From Frankiales bacterium (GTDB taxonomy: Bacteria > Actinomycetota > Actinomycetes > Mycobacteriales > SCTD01): a stretch of 35,028 bases of DNA. The DNA lies in the NCBI GenBank assembly GCA_025965475.1, contig JAOPWV010000009.1, positions 1 to 35,028 on the forward strand. Reading direction: 5' to 3'. Under the pieces are notes generated by a model. The model made no database searches. It had not been told where the DNA came from and was given only the letters and a program-made list of their open reading frames with translations. Shown one piece after another: positions 27,206-35,028 of this stretch. A program made the translations under genes and the position numbers. How positions within the stretch are numbered: position 1 is the first letter of the stretch; each line of letters begins with the position of its first letter.

Positions 27206-27520
27206 CTATGCGGGCGGGGCGCCCTGGTCGTCGGCAGCGACGGTGCCGGGCGCCTCGGGTTCGTCGAGCACGCGGACCACCGCGCCCGACGCGAAGCGGG
27301 CCTGCACCCCGGGCGCGATCTCGAGCAGCACCGTCTCGCCGTCGACGGCTGCCACCGTCGCGTGCAGCCCGGCGGTGGTGATGACACGGCTTCCCGGCCG
27401 GAGGGCCTGGCGCACCTGCTGCAGGGCCTTGGCGCGCGTCCGCTGCGGACGCACCAGCAGGAACCAGCCACCGATCGCCAGGACCACGAAGAAGAGCAGC
27501 TGCTGGGCTGCGGGGTTCAT
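27206..27520 (-). CDS. yajC: Sec translocase accessory subunit YajC
   Basis: This 104-aa protein has one N-terminal helix (LLFFVVLAIGGWFLLVRPQ), then the family core LRPGSRVITTAGLHATVAAVDGETVLLEI split over the conserved 'GxxVvTxgGl' motif, and a short acidic end. The ATG follows AAGGAG at about 9 nt. A TATGCT on the minus strand at 27583-27578 is a candidate -10. It sits with SecDF, as in most bacteria. Confidence 0.93.
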   Translation of the reverse strand: MNPAAQQLLFFVVLAIGGWFLLVRPQRTRAKALQQVRQALRPGSRVITTAGLHATVAAVDGETVLLEIAPGVQARFASGAVVRVLDEPEAPGTVAADDQGAPPA

Positions 27521-27577
27521 GGCGTGGGACTCCTTGCTGAGGACGGACGTGGGCGGACCGGGACACTGGCCCGGGAG

Positions 27578-27583
27578 AGCATA
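27578..27583 (-). promoter_or_regulatory. Candidate -10 for the yajC-secD-secF-apt operon
   Basis: TATGCT on the minus strand, 57 nt before the yajC ATG, in the 129-bp gap after ruvB. It is the best -10 match in that gap; a TTGCCC 13 nt upstream is too close for a normal -35. Confidence 0.35.
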
Positions 27584-27649
27584 GTGACTTCCGCCTGGGC
27601 AACGGCGGACAGGCGCGAGCGGTTCCGCCGTCCGGGCGGCGCCGGCGCG

Positions 27650-28699
27650 TCACGCCGTGGCGCCGCCGACGTCGAAGGGCAGCGCGTCGACCTGGCGGAG
27701 GGCGCTGCGGTCCGGCGACAGCCCCAGGTGGGCCCAGGCTGCCGGTGTCGCGACCCGACCCCGCGGCGTACGGATGACCAGGCCGGTGCGGACCAGGAAC
27801 GGCTCGGCGACCTCCTCCACCGTCTCCGGCTCCTCACTCACCGCGACCGCCAGCGTCGACAAGCCGACAGGTCCCCCACCGAACCGCTTGACCAGCGCCT
27901 CGAGCACCGCCCGGTCGAGCCGGTCGAGGCCCAGCTCGTCGACGTCGTAGACCTCGAGCGCGGCCCGTGCGACGGAGCGCGTGACGATCCCGTCGGCGCG
28001 CACCTCGGAGAAGTCCCGGACCCGGCGCAGCAGCCGGTTGGCGATGCGGGGCGTCCCGCGGGAGCGGCCGGCGATCTCGGCCGCGCCGTCGGGGCGCAGG
28101 TCGACCCCGAGCAGGCCGGCGGACCGCGTCAGCACCCGCTCGAGCTCCTCGGGGGTGTACGGCTCCATGTGCGCGGTGAACCCGAAGCGGTCGCGCAACG
28201 GCCCGGTGAGCAGGCCGGACCGGGTGGTGGCCCCGACCAGGGTGAACGGCGCGACGTCCAGCGGGATCGCGGTCGCGCCGGGCCCCTTGCCGACGATGAC
28301 GTCGACCCGGAAGTCCTCCATCGCGACGTACAGCAGTTCCTCGGCCGGCCGGGCCACCCGGTGGATCTCGTCGATGAACAGCACCTCGCCCTCGACCAGG
28401 CTGCTGACGAGCGCGGCGAGGTCGCCGGCACGTTCGATGGCCGGGCCGCTCGTGACGCGGATACCGGTGCCGAGCTCGGCGGCGATGATCATGGCCAGCG
28501 AGGTCTTGCCCAGCCCGGGAGCCCCCGACAGCAGCACGTGGTCCGGCGGCCGACCGCGTCGCTTCGCACTCTCCAGCACGAGCGACAGCTGTTCGCGGAC
28601 CCGTTCCTGTCCGACGAACTCGTCCAGCCGGCGCGGGCGCAGCGCGGCTTCGACGAGCCGCTCGTCGTCCTCGGCCTCCGGGGTGACCTCCGAGCTCAT
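27650..28699 (-). CDS. ruvB: Holliday junction branch migration helicase RuvB
   Basis: This is a 349-aa AAA+ motor that drives branch migration with RuvA. The N-terminus has [19 protein letters not shown]; Walker A is [11 protein letters not shown], Walker B is LFIDEIHR, sensor 1 is GATTRSGLL, and a C-terminal winged helix follows. The ATG overlaps the ruvA stop (ATGA). A GC-rich hairpin (CCGCC-CGGAC-GGCGG on the minus strand, about 27627-27641) follows, without a T-run. Confidence 0.96.
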   Translation of the reverse strand: MSSEVTPEAEDDERLVEAALRPRRLDEFVGQERVREQLSLVLESAKRRGRPPDHVLLSGAPGLGKTSLAMIIAAELGTGIRVTSGPAIERAGDLAALVSSLVEGEVLFIDEIHRVARPAEELLYVAMEDFRVDVIVGKGPGATAIPLDVAPFTLVGATTRSGLLTGPLRDRFGFTAHMEPYTPEELERVLTRSAGLLGVDLRPDGAAEIAGRSRGTPRIANRLLRRVRDFSEVRADGIVTRSVARAALEVYDVDELGLDRLDRAVLEALVKRFGGGPVGLSTLAVAVSEEPETVEEVAEPFLVRTGLVIRTPRGRVATPAAWAHLGLSPDRSALRQVDALPFDVGGATA

Positions 28700-29292
28700 C
28701 GCGCCCGGCCGAGCATCGCCAGCGCCTCGCGCAGCAGCGCGGGTACGTCGGCGTCGGTGGCCTCCGGATGTGCCTCCGAGAGGCGTACGACGGCCTCGTC
28801 GGCCGGCTTCTCCTGGAAGCCGAGCCCGACGAGGGCCTGCTGCAGCGTGTCGCGCCAGCCGGACCGGGCGGCCAGTGGGATGGCCGACGTCGTACCGACG
28901 ACCTTGTCCTTGAGCTCGAGCACCATCCGCTGGGCGCCCTTGCGGCCGATGCCAGGCACCAGCATGAGCGCGACGAGGTCCTCGGTCAGCAGGGCCCGGC
29001 GGACGGTGTCAGGGGTGTGCACGGTGAGCACCGCCTGGGCCAGCCGCGGGCCGACACCAGAGGACGTCTGCAGCAGCTCGAACAGCTCCCGCTCGTCGTC
29101 GTCGGCGAACCCGTAGAGGGTCAGGCTGTCCTCCCGCACGACCAGGCTGGTCGACAGCACCGCCTCGTCGCCCACCCGCAGGCGGGCCTTCGTCCCCGGC
29201 GTGGTCTGGACGGCCAGCCCCACTCCCCCGACCCGGACGACGACACCGTCCGGGTGCAGGGCCGTCACGGTTCCGGCGACGCTGGCGATCAT
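28696..29292 (-). CDS. ruvA: Holliday junction DNA-binding protein RuvA
   Basis: This 198-aa tetrameric protein holds the four-way junction flat. It has an OB-fold domain at the start ([22 protein letters not shown]), helix-hairpin-helix region with [17 protein letters not shown] and [17 protein letters not shown], and a C-terminal domain III that contacts RuvB ([20 protein letters not shown]). The start overlaps the ruvC stop by 4 bp and the stop overlaps the ruvB start by 4 bp. Confidence 0.96.
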   Translation of the reverse strand: MIASVAGTVTALHPDGVVVRVGGVGLAVQTTPGTKARLRVGDEAVLSTSLVVREDSLTLYGFADDDERELFELLQTSSGVGPRLAQAVLTVHTPDTVRRALLTEDLVALMLVPGIGRKGAQRMVLELKDKVVGTTSAIPLAARSGWRDTLQQALVGLGFQEKPADEAVVRLSEAHPEATDADVPALLREALAMLGRAR

Positions 29293-29825
29293 CGGGCGGC
29301 GCCTGACCCGGTCAGAGCGGTCGCGGCGGCGACCGACGCAGCCAGCCTGGCCTGGCCGGGGGCCCGCCACAGGTGGCAGATGGCGAGCGCCAGGGCGTCG
29401 GCCGCGTCGGCCGGTTTCGGCGGCTCGGCGAGCCGGAGCAGCCGGGCCACCATGAACCCGACCTGGGCCTTGTCGGCCCGGCCCGACCCGGTGACGGCGG
29501 CCTTGACCTCGGACGGCGTGTGCAGGACGACCGGCAGCCCGCGCCGGGCCGCGCAGGTGATGGCGACGGCCCCCGCCTGCGCGGTGCCCATCACGGTCCG
29601 CACGTTCGCCTGGCTGAACACCCGCTCCACCGCGACGGCGTCCGGCCGGTGCAGGTCCAGCCACGTCTCGAACTCGCGCTCGAGCGCGACCAGCCGCAGC
29701 CCGAGCGGCGCGTCGGCCGGCGTACGCGCCACACCGACGGCGACCAGGCTGGCGCGGCCAGGCGAACCCTCGACGACCCCCAGCCCGCACCGGGTCAGAC
29801 CGGGGTCGACGCCCAGGACGCGCAT
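29289..29825 (-). CDS. ruvC: Holliday junction endonuclease RuvC
   Basis: This 178-aa nuclease cuts Holliday junctions. The first catalytic Asp is in [14 protein letters not shown], Glu in [17 protein letters not shown], and the last Asp pair in [16 protein letters not shown] start at the ATG at 29825; a GTG at 29837 would add four residues but lies only 3 nt from a -10-like TAGAGA (29841-29846, minus). A LexA box lies 28 bp upstream, so ruvCAB should be induced by DNA damage. Confidence 0.95.
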   Translation of the reverse strand: MRVLGVDPGLTRCGLGVVEGSPGRASLVAVGVARTPADAPLGLRLVALEREFETWLDLHRPDAVAVERVFSQANVRTVMGTAQAGAVAITCAARRGLPVVLHTPSEVKAAVTGSGRADKAQVGFMVARLLRLAEPPKPADAADALALAICHLWRAPGQARLAASVAAATALTGSGAAR

Positions 29826-29852
29826 GGCGGACCCCACATCTCTCTACTCGGC

Positions 29853-29868
29853 TAGAACAGGTGTTCGG
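29853..29868. promoter_or_regulatory. LexA (SOS) box of the ruvCAB operon
   Basis: GAACAGGTGTTC (29855-29866) is a perfect GAAC-N4-GTTC palindrome, matching the actinobacterial LexA site CGAACNNNNGTTCG. It sits just upstream of the ruvC -10 candidate, where bound LexA would block RNA polymerase. SOS control of ruvCAB is known in mycobacteria. Confidence 0.75.
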
Positions 29869-30064
29869 ACGCGAGCCTACGGCGGGGGCGCCGCCCGGCC
29901 GGGGAGGCGCGCCAGGAATTGCCGTCGTGCGCCCGCCGCAGCGAACTCGCGGCCCGGCGGCGGGTCACGCGTCGGTCTCGGGAGCGGCCGGACCGGGCGG
30001 CCGGGAACGCGCCGGTCGGTGTCGTCCGTTTTGCGTACGGCGGGTACACGGGCAGGATCCCGTC

Positions 30065-30439
30065 ATGGAGCTCGAGGCTCGGGTGTGGCTGCGGGGCGAC
30101 CTGCGCTCCCCTGCCGACGCGCGCCGCTTCGTGGGGCGCACGCTCACGCCACTGCTGGGCCGCGAGGACGTCGAGACCGCGATGCTGTTGACCAGCGAGC
30201 TGGTCACCAACGTGGCACTGCATGCCGGGACCGAGTGCGAGCTGGTGTTGCGCGGGAAGCCGAAGACCCTGCTGATCCAGGTCACGGACTTGGACAGCCG
30301 GGGGTCGAGGCAGTCGTTCGGCCGCGAGCTGCCGAGCGGCCGGGGCCAGCGCATGTTCGAGGTGCTGTGCCGGCGGTGGGGGGTGCGACCGGAGCCGGGT
30401 GGCAAGACGGTGTGGTGCGAGCTGGCCGTCAGGGAGTGA
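30065..30439 (+). CDS. RsbW/SpoIIAB-like ATP-binding protein
   Basis: This is a 124-aa protein of the HATPase_c_2 group (anti-sigma kinase type). The N-box is SELVTNVALHA (44-54), with the Mg-binding Asn49; the G1-like region is VTDLDSRG (73-80), and the glycine-rich lid is SGRGQRMFEVLCRRWGV (91-107). There is no membrane segment or partner domain, so it is a stand-alone kinase/anti-sigma-like unit, a type abundant in Streptomyces and relatives. The ATG at 30065 follows AGGA at 8-9 nt; upstream codons from 29861 look non-coding. No sigma factor or anti-anti-sigma gene is nearby. Confidence 0.85.
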   Translation: MELEARVWLRGDLRSPADARRFVGRTLTPLLGREDVETAMLLTSELVTNVALHAGTECELVLRGKPKTLLIQVTDLDSRGSRQSFGRELPSGRGQRMFEVLCRRWGVRPEPGGKTVWCELAVRE

Positions 30440-31313
30440 CGTCCGCGTGGACCAGGACCACCCCGGCGACACCACCGCCGGCGAGCAGCGGCTGGCAGTC
30501 GACCTGACGCCCCTCACGATCCGCGGTCCGGGCCATGTCTCCGTGCAGCACGCGGCGGACGGCGTCGACGTCCACGCCGAGTCCCAGGTCGGCCAGCGGG
30601 CGACCGTGGGCATCGGCCCGGCGCAGCCCCCAACGACCCTCGGCCCGGTCGGACCAGACCCGCACGACGAGGTCCCGGTCCACGACCACGAGGCCGCCCG
30701 GCAGACCGGTGAGAAGGCTGTCGAGGAAACCCGTCCGCTGACGCAGTCCGTCGGCAAGGGCCTGCAGCGCGTGGTTCGTCAACCGCAGGTCGTCGTTCAT
30801 GGCCTCGAGCTCCGCGTTGGCGTCCCGTAGCTCGGCGCTCGTCGTCTCGACCTCGCCGAGCGCGGACTGCAGCTGCCCGTTGGCCCGCACGACCTCTTCC
30901 TGGGTGTGCTGCAGCCGCCGGTAGGCGGCCTCGAGCTCGCCGTAGACCTCGTCCAGCGCTGCGGCGCGTTCGTGGTGCCGCGTCACGTCCCGGAAGCTGA
31001 TCTCGACGCCCATCACCCGGTTGCCCGCGGTGAGCGGCAGGATCTGGACGTCGTACCAGACCTGACCGCCGTCCCGCTCGGCCGCGACGTCCCTGAACTC
31101 GACCGCCGTGGCGTCGGTGCTCGCCTGCAGGACCGACCGGTGGAGCTCGATCGGCTCGTGGCAGATCGCCAGGTCCTGGAAGGGACGCCCGACGTCGGTG
31201 CCGTCCACCCCCAGGCTGCGTACGGCGGCCGGGCTGACGAAGGCGAGATGGCCACGCTGGTCGAGCACCAGCCGGGGACCCGGCGGGTGCTCGGCGCCAG
31301 CCGGACTGGACAT
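30429..31313 (-). CDS. PAS - coiled coil - PAS sensory protein without output domain
   Basis: This is a 294-aa cytoplasmic protein. Residues about 12-110 form a PAS domain (ending VMGVEISFRDVT). Residues 112-195 are a long helix with a repeating Asn/Glu/Leu pattern (LQSALGEVETTSAELRDANA and on), very like the linker that joins CheR to PAS in chemotaxis CheB/CheR fusion proteins. Residues 197-290 are a second PAS (LTGLPGGLVVVDRDLVVRVWS). No kinase, cyclase or methyltransferase follows. It starts 15 bp after the yebC stop on the same strand and overlaps the ATPase gene tail to tail by 11 bp. The ligand is unknown. Confidence 0.85.
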   Translation of the reverse strand: MSSPAGAEHPPGPRLVLDQRGHLAFVSPAAVRSLGVDGTDVGRPFQDLAICHEPIELHRSVLQASTDATAVEFRDVAAERDGGQVWYDVQILPLTAGNRVMGVEISFRDVTRHHERAAALDEVYGELEAAYRRLQHTQEEVVRANGQLQSALGEVETTSAELRDANAELEAMNDDLRLTNHALQALADGLRQRTGFLDSLLTGLPGGLVVVDRDLVVRVWSDRAEGRWGLRRADAHGRPLADLGLGVDVDAVRRVLHGDMARTADREGRQVDCQPLLAGGGVAGVVLVHADVTP

Positions 31314-31328
31314 GGAACGAGGGTGGGC

Positions 31329-32077
<749 letters not shown>

Positions 32078-32081
<4 letters not shown>

Positions 32082-32680
32082 GGATGCGCCTCCTTGACCA
32101 TGCGTACGAACAGCCCATGGACCCGGCTGTCACCGGTGAGTTCGGGATGGAACGACGTCGCGAGCAGGGGCCCGCGCCGGACGGCCACGACCTTACCCGC
32201 GGCAGGTCCATCGCCCGGAACCGTCGCCAGCACCTCGACGTCCGGGCCCGTCCGCTCGACCCACGGCGCGCGGATGAACACCGCGTGCACGTCCCCGACA
32301 CCGGTCATCTCCACGTCGGTCTCGAACGAGTCGACCTGCCGGCCGAAGGCGTTGCGGCGTACAGCGACGTCGAGCCCGCCCACGGTGGCCTGGTTGGGCC
32401 GTCCGTCGAGCACCTCGTCGGCGAGCAGGATCATCCCCGCGCACGAGCCGTACACCGGCAGGCCCGCGCGGACGGCCGTGCGCAGCGGCTCGAGGAGACC
32501 GAACAGGTCGAGCAGCGTCCCGATGGTCGTCGACTCGCCGCCGGGCAGGACCAGCCCCTCGACGGTGGCGAGCTCCTGCGGCCGGCGTACCTCGACCGGC
32601 TCGGCACCGGCCTCGACGAGGGCGCGGGCGTGCTCGCGTACGTCGCCCTGCAGCGCCAGGATCCCGACGCGCAAGCTCAC
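32078..32680 (-). CDS. pdxT: Pyridoxal 5'-phosphate synthase glutaminase subunit PdxT
   Basis: This is a 200-aa class I glutaminase that feeds ammonia to PdxS. The N-terminus is [30 protein letters not shown] is the oxyanion strand, the nucleophile Cys is in [11 protein letters not shown], and the His-Glu pair is in [11 protein letters not shown]. The GTG start overlaps the pdxS stop (GTGA), which fits the 1:1 need for the two subunits. Confidence 0.96.
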
Positions 32681-33576
32681 CAGCCGCGGGTGGCCAACAG
32701 GTCGCCCGCGCCGAGCGAATCGACGGCGATGCCGACCATGGCCTCGCCCAGCCCACGGCTGACCTTGGCGATCCGCTGGGCGTCCTGGAAGTACGCGGTG
32801 GCCTCGACGCAGGCCCGCGCGCGCAGGGCCGGGTCGCCGGACTTGAAGATGCCCGAGCCGATGAACACGCCGTCCGCCCCGAGCTGCATCATCATCGCCG
32901 CGTCCGCCGGGGTGGCGACGCCGCCGGCCACGAACAGCACGACGGGGAGCCGGCCGAGCTCGGCCGTCTCGCGGACCAGGTCGAGCGGGGCCTGCAGCTC
33001 CTTGGCGGCGCTGTAGAGGTCGCGCTCGTCGATCGACTGCAGGCGGCGGATCTGACCGAGGATCGTGCGGATGTGCACCGTCGCCTGCGACACGTCGCCG
33101 GTGCCGGCCTCGCCCTTGGAGCGGATCATCGCCGCGCCCTCGGCGATGCGCCGCAGCGCCTCACCGAGGTTGGTGGCGCCGCAGACGAACGGCACGGTGA
33201 ACGCGTGCTTGTCGATGTGGTGCTCGTAGTCGGCCGGGGTGAGGACCTCGGACTCGTCGATGTAGTCGACGCCGATCGCCTGCAGGACCTGCGCCTCGAC
33301 GAAGTGGCCGATGCGGGCCTTGGCCATCACCGGCACGGAGACCTCGGCCTGGATGCCGTCGATCATGTCGGGGTCGCTCATCCGGGCGACGCCACCGTCA
33401 CGGCGGATGTCGGCCGGCACCCGCTCGAGCGCCATCACGGCAACCGCGCCGGCGTCCTCGGCGATGCGGGCCTGCTCGGCGTTGACGACGTCCATGATGA
33501 CGCCGCCCTTGAGCATCTCGGCCATGCCGCGCTTGACGAGCGGGGAACCGGTGACGGGGGTGTCTGACGCGGACAC
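32677..33576 (-). CDS. pdxS: Pyridoxal 5'-phosphate synthase subunit PdxS
   Basis: This is a 299-aa TIM-barrel enzyme that builds PLP from ribose 5-phosphate, glyceraldehyde 3-phosphate and ammonia. Core motifs: [43 protein letters not shown] with a catalytic Lys, and [15 protein letters not shown] chose the GTG at 33576 (GAGG about 8 nt upstream) over the ATG at 33612. That ATG lacks a ribosome site and lies inside a TAGGAT that could be the -10 of this operon. The longer form would add 12 residues. Confidence 0.95.
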   Translation of the reverse strand: MSASDTPVTGSPLVKRGMAEMLKGGVIMDVVNAEQARIAEDAGAVAVMALERVPADIRRDGGVARMSDPDMIDGIQAEVSVPVMAKARIGHFVEAQVLQAIGVDYIDESEVLTPADYEHHIDKHAFTVPFVCGATNLGEALRRIAEGAAMIRSKGEAGTGDVSQATVHIRTILGQIRRLQSIDERDLYSAAKELQAPLDLVRETAELGRLPVVLFVAGGVATPADAAMMMQLGADGVFIGSGIFKSGDPALRARACVEATAYFQDAQRIAKVSRGLGEAMVGIAVDSLGAGDLLATRGW

Positions 33577-33610
33577 GAGAGCTACCTCACGATCGGAAGG
33601 AGAGGGCTCC

Positions 33611-33616
33611 ATCCTA
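33611..33616 (-). promoter_or_regulatory. Candidate -10 for pdxS-pdxT-yebC
   Basis: TAGGAT on the minus strand fits TANNNT. A start near 33604 would leave a leader of under 30 nt with a GAGG site before the GTG at 33576. No -35 is clear. Confidence 0.35.
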
Positions 33617-33618
33617 GT

Positions 33619-34650
33619 TCAGCCGAGGGTGAGCGGGCTGCCCAAGGGCAACAGCAGGATCCAGGTCGGACCGGGGCGCAACGGGACCGCGTGGCCCGCG
33701 CCGTCGACGTACGAGGTCCCAGCCGTCACGGCCGGTCGGCGCCAGGTCGCCTCGAACGCCCGCCCGTCCCGCAGGATCGTCGCCGGCCCGCTGCCCGTGC
33801 TCACGGTGTACGGCGTCGGGTTGCCGAGCACGTCGACGTAACGGCTGCCCTGCACGGACACCCGCTGGACGATGACGTTCGCCGGCGCCACCCCCGCCAT
33901 CAGGTGGCTGTCCTGGGTGACCGACCACCGGTGCGTCGAGGGGAGGTACCGCAGGGTCACGACCGCGGCGTCGGAGAACGCCGCGCGGGCCGACGGCGCC
34001 GCCGTTCCCCAGACGGCCGGCAAGGTGCCGAAGCGCAGCCCGATGTCGCGCGCCGGCGAGCCCGGCCGATCCTTGGCCAGCGCAGCGGGTGAGGTGAAGA
34101 AGTTGCGGGCGTCGGCCCGGAACTCGCCCAGCCGGTAGTCGCCGGGCACCGCGTCGTACGACGCGTCCAGCAGCCGCCCGGCGGTGACGGCGCTGCGGAA
34201 GCTCGCCTTGACGCCGCGGTTGCCGCCGGAGAAGCCCACGGCCACCCGGCCGAGCTGCGAGAGCAGCTCGATGTCGCTCTCCCGGACGCTGCGGATGGGC
34301 CCCACCTCACCGGCCGAACCGTCGTCGAAGACGGCCGCCAGCCGGGTGGAGCCGCCCTCCATGAGCTCCTGGTAGACGATCGCGGCCCGGTCGAGCCCCC
34401 GCTGGTACGGCCAGGCGAGCGTCTCGTTGTCGACCTTCAGGACGACCACCGACGACGTACGACGAGGCGCGAGCCCGGTCAGCGGGTCGGTCGCCGCGGG
34501 TGTCGGGCTGGGCGACGGGGACGCCGACGGCGACGCGGAGCTCGCGACCGGACGGGGCGCGGCGGCCGCCTCCTTGTCGGCCTGCGCGGAGGAGCAGCCG
34601 GCGGCCAGCGCCGCCGCGGCGACGAACACGAACAGACGGTGACGGGCCAC
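33619..34650 (-). CDS. DUF3048-domain lipoprotein (YerB-like)
   Basis: This is a 343-aa exported protein. The signal peptide is RHRLFVFVAAAALAAGC, with a lipobox LAAG-C giving lipidation at Cys19. A Ser/Pro/Ala linker (about 25-55) precedes the DUF3048 N- and C-terminal domains (VVLKVDNETLAWPYQRGLDRA; VGPIRSVRESDIELL; ending PGPTWILLLP). The family resembles B. subtilis YerB and has no firm function. The GTG at 34650 has TACGTT 6 nt upstream, so I prefer it, as a leaderless start, to the ATG at 34677. It ends 42 bp before the pdxS start. Confidence 0.88.
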   Translation of the reverse strand: MARHRLFVFVAAAALAAGCSSAQADKEAAAAPRPVASSASPSASPSPSPTPAATDPLTGLAPRRTSSVVVLKVDNETLAWPYQRGLDRAAIVYQELMEGGSTRLAAVFDDGSAGEVGPIRSVRESDIELLSQLGRVAVGFSGGNRGVKASFRSAVTAGRLLDASYDAVPGDYRLGEFRADARNFFTSPAALAKDRPGSPARDIGLRFGTLPAVWGTAAPSARAAFSDAAVVTLRYLPSTHRWSVTQDSHLMAGVAPANVIVQRVSVQGSRYVDVLGNPTPYTVSTGSGPATILRDGRAFEATWRRPAVTAGTSYVDGAGHAVPLRPGPTWILLLPLGSPLTLG

Positions 34651-34656
34651 CGACCG

Positions 34657-34662
34657 AACGTA
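34657..34662 (-). promoter_or_regulatory. Candidate -10 for the leaderless DUF3048 gene
   Basis: TACGTT on the minus strand is followed by CGGTCG and the GTG at 34650. The layout matches those at mltG, rarA and the acetyltransferase gene. Confidence 0.4.
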
Positions 34663-34689
34663 CGGGGCGCCGCCCATGATCGGGGCGTT

Positions 34690-35028
34690 TCAGCCGGCGA
34701 GCGCCGTGTCGTCGATCTCGAAGTACGACGGCATCCGGCGGCGGCCGGCCAGTCGCAGCGCCCGGGGCACGGGCCGCTGCCGGACGGTGCGGGTGTCGTT
34801 GACGGCCGCATTGTGGAACGAGCGGGCCAGGGCCACCCGGCTGGCCGCGGCCTGCAGCTCCTGCAGCGGCGCGTCGCCCGGCAGCAGCGGTACGGCGTTG
34901 CGCAGCGCGCGGCTCAGGTCGTTCTCGACCGTCTCCCGGCCGTCCTCCCCCGCACCCAGGGCGACGTGCGCCGCGGCGGCCAGCGCGGCGGAGGTGGGGC
35001 CGTCGGGCACCCGCGGCACCAGCGCCCG
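34690..35028 (-). CDS. C-terminal part of a conserved actinobacterial protein (LemA-like helical type)
   Basis: The frame is open to the right edge, giving the last 112 residues. It is helical and charged: AALAAAAHVALGAGEDGRET, then a stretch with VALARSFHNAAVNDTRTVRQ, and an end with RALRLAGRRRMPSYFEIDD. That ARxFHNxAVxDxRxxR...RxLRLAG...P.xFE pattern is one I associate with a conserved actinobacterial membrane-anchored protein of unknown function, with some likeness to the LemA helix. The N-terminus, where a membrane helix is expected, is outside the window. Confidence 0.6.
   Translation of the reverse strand, partial: RALVPRVPDGPTSAALAAAAHVALGAGEDGRETVENDLSRALRNAVPLLPGDAPLQELQAAASRVALARSFHNAAVNDTRTVRQRPVPRALRLAGRRRMPSYFEIDDTALAG

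Noticed and set aside
25499-29116. 1205-codon plus-strand open frame
   Set aside because: It spans the antisense of secD, yajC, ruvB and part of ruvA; it is a product of codon bias, not a gene.
28696-29790. 364-codon reading of ruvA with a long N-terminus
   Set aside because: The upstream part is ruvC in another frame; RuvA proper begins at 29292 with its OB-fold strand.

Overview
The window is chromosomal DNA of a high-GC actinobacterium. The evidence is the GC-rich third codon positions, frequent GTG starts, many 1-4 bp stop/start overlaps, and two gene orders that are conserved in Actinobacteria: pdxS-pdxT-yebC / ruvC-ruvA-ruvB-yajC-secD-secF-apt-relA, and rarA-DUF948-DUF6167-alaS-ruvX-mltG-aroE. 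The type IV pilus motor genes directly after aroE suggest a lineage that makes pili (for example Frankia-, Geodermatophilus- or Sporichthya-like groups); the genus cannot be fixed from this sequence. I see no IS element, phage gene, CRISPR array, tRNA or rRNA.

Layout, left to right. 1-1374: the 5' tip of a minus-strand gene, a small membrane protein gene, and a secreted NlpC/P60 peptidase preceded by a ydaO-type (c-di-AMP) riboswitch. 1452-8261 (minus): an operon-like block transcribed roadblock - DUF4388 (PATAN) - small GTPase - a 66-aa protein - pilB - pilT - pilC. 8322-15357 (minus): aroE, mltG, ruvX, alaS, DUF6167, DUF948, rarA. 15573-16319 (plus): a lone GNAT acetyltransferase. 16335-20076 (minus): aspS, hisS and a metallo-beta-lactamase-fold hydrolase. 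20226-21047 (plus): a membrane-anchored cyclophilin, ending in a strong hairpin shared with the convergent relA. 21110-29825 (minus): relA, apt, secF, secD, yajC, ruvB, ruvA, ruvC, with a LexA box before ruvC. 30065-30439 (plus): an RsbW-like ATPase that converges on a PAS-coiled coil-PAS protein; the pair sits between ruvC and yebC. 31329-35028 (minus): yebC, pdxT, pdxS, a DUF3048 lipoprotein and a truncated conserved protein.

Most genes are housekeeping: translation (alaS, aspS, hisS), Holliday-junction and fork repair (ruvABC, ruvX, rarA), Sec export (secDF-yajC), the stringent response and purine salvage (relA, apt), vitamin B6 (pdxST) and cell wall work (mltG, NlpC/P60). The most interesting region is 1452-8261. 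There the extension ATPase PilB, retraction ATPase PilT and platform protein PilC are co-directional with an MglA/CvnD-like GTPase, a roadblock protein and a PATAN protein. By analogy with MglA/MglB this could be a GTPase switch that controls where or when pili are powered; that link is inferred from gene order and domain families only. A second theme is regulatory: a c-di-AMP riboswitch, a LexA box, a probable CTG start for aroE, and four genes whose TANNNT -10 element lies 6-7 nt before the start codon, as expected for leaderless mRNAs.
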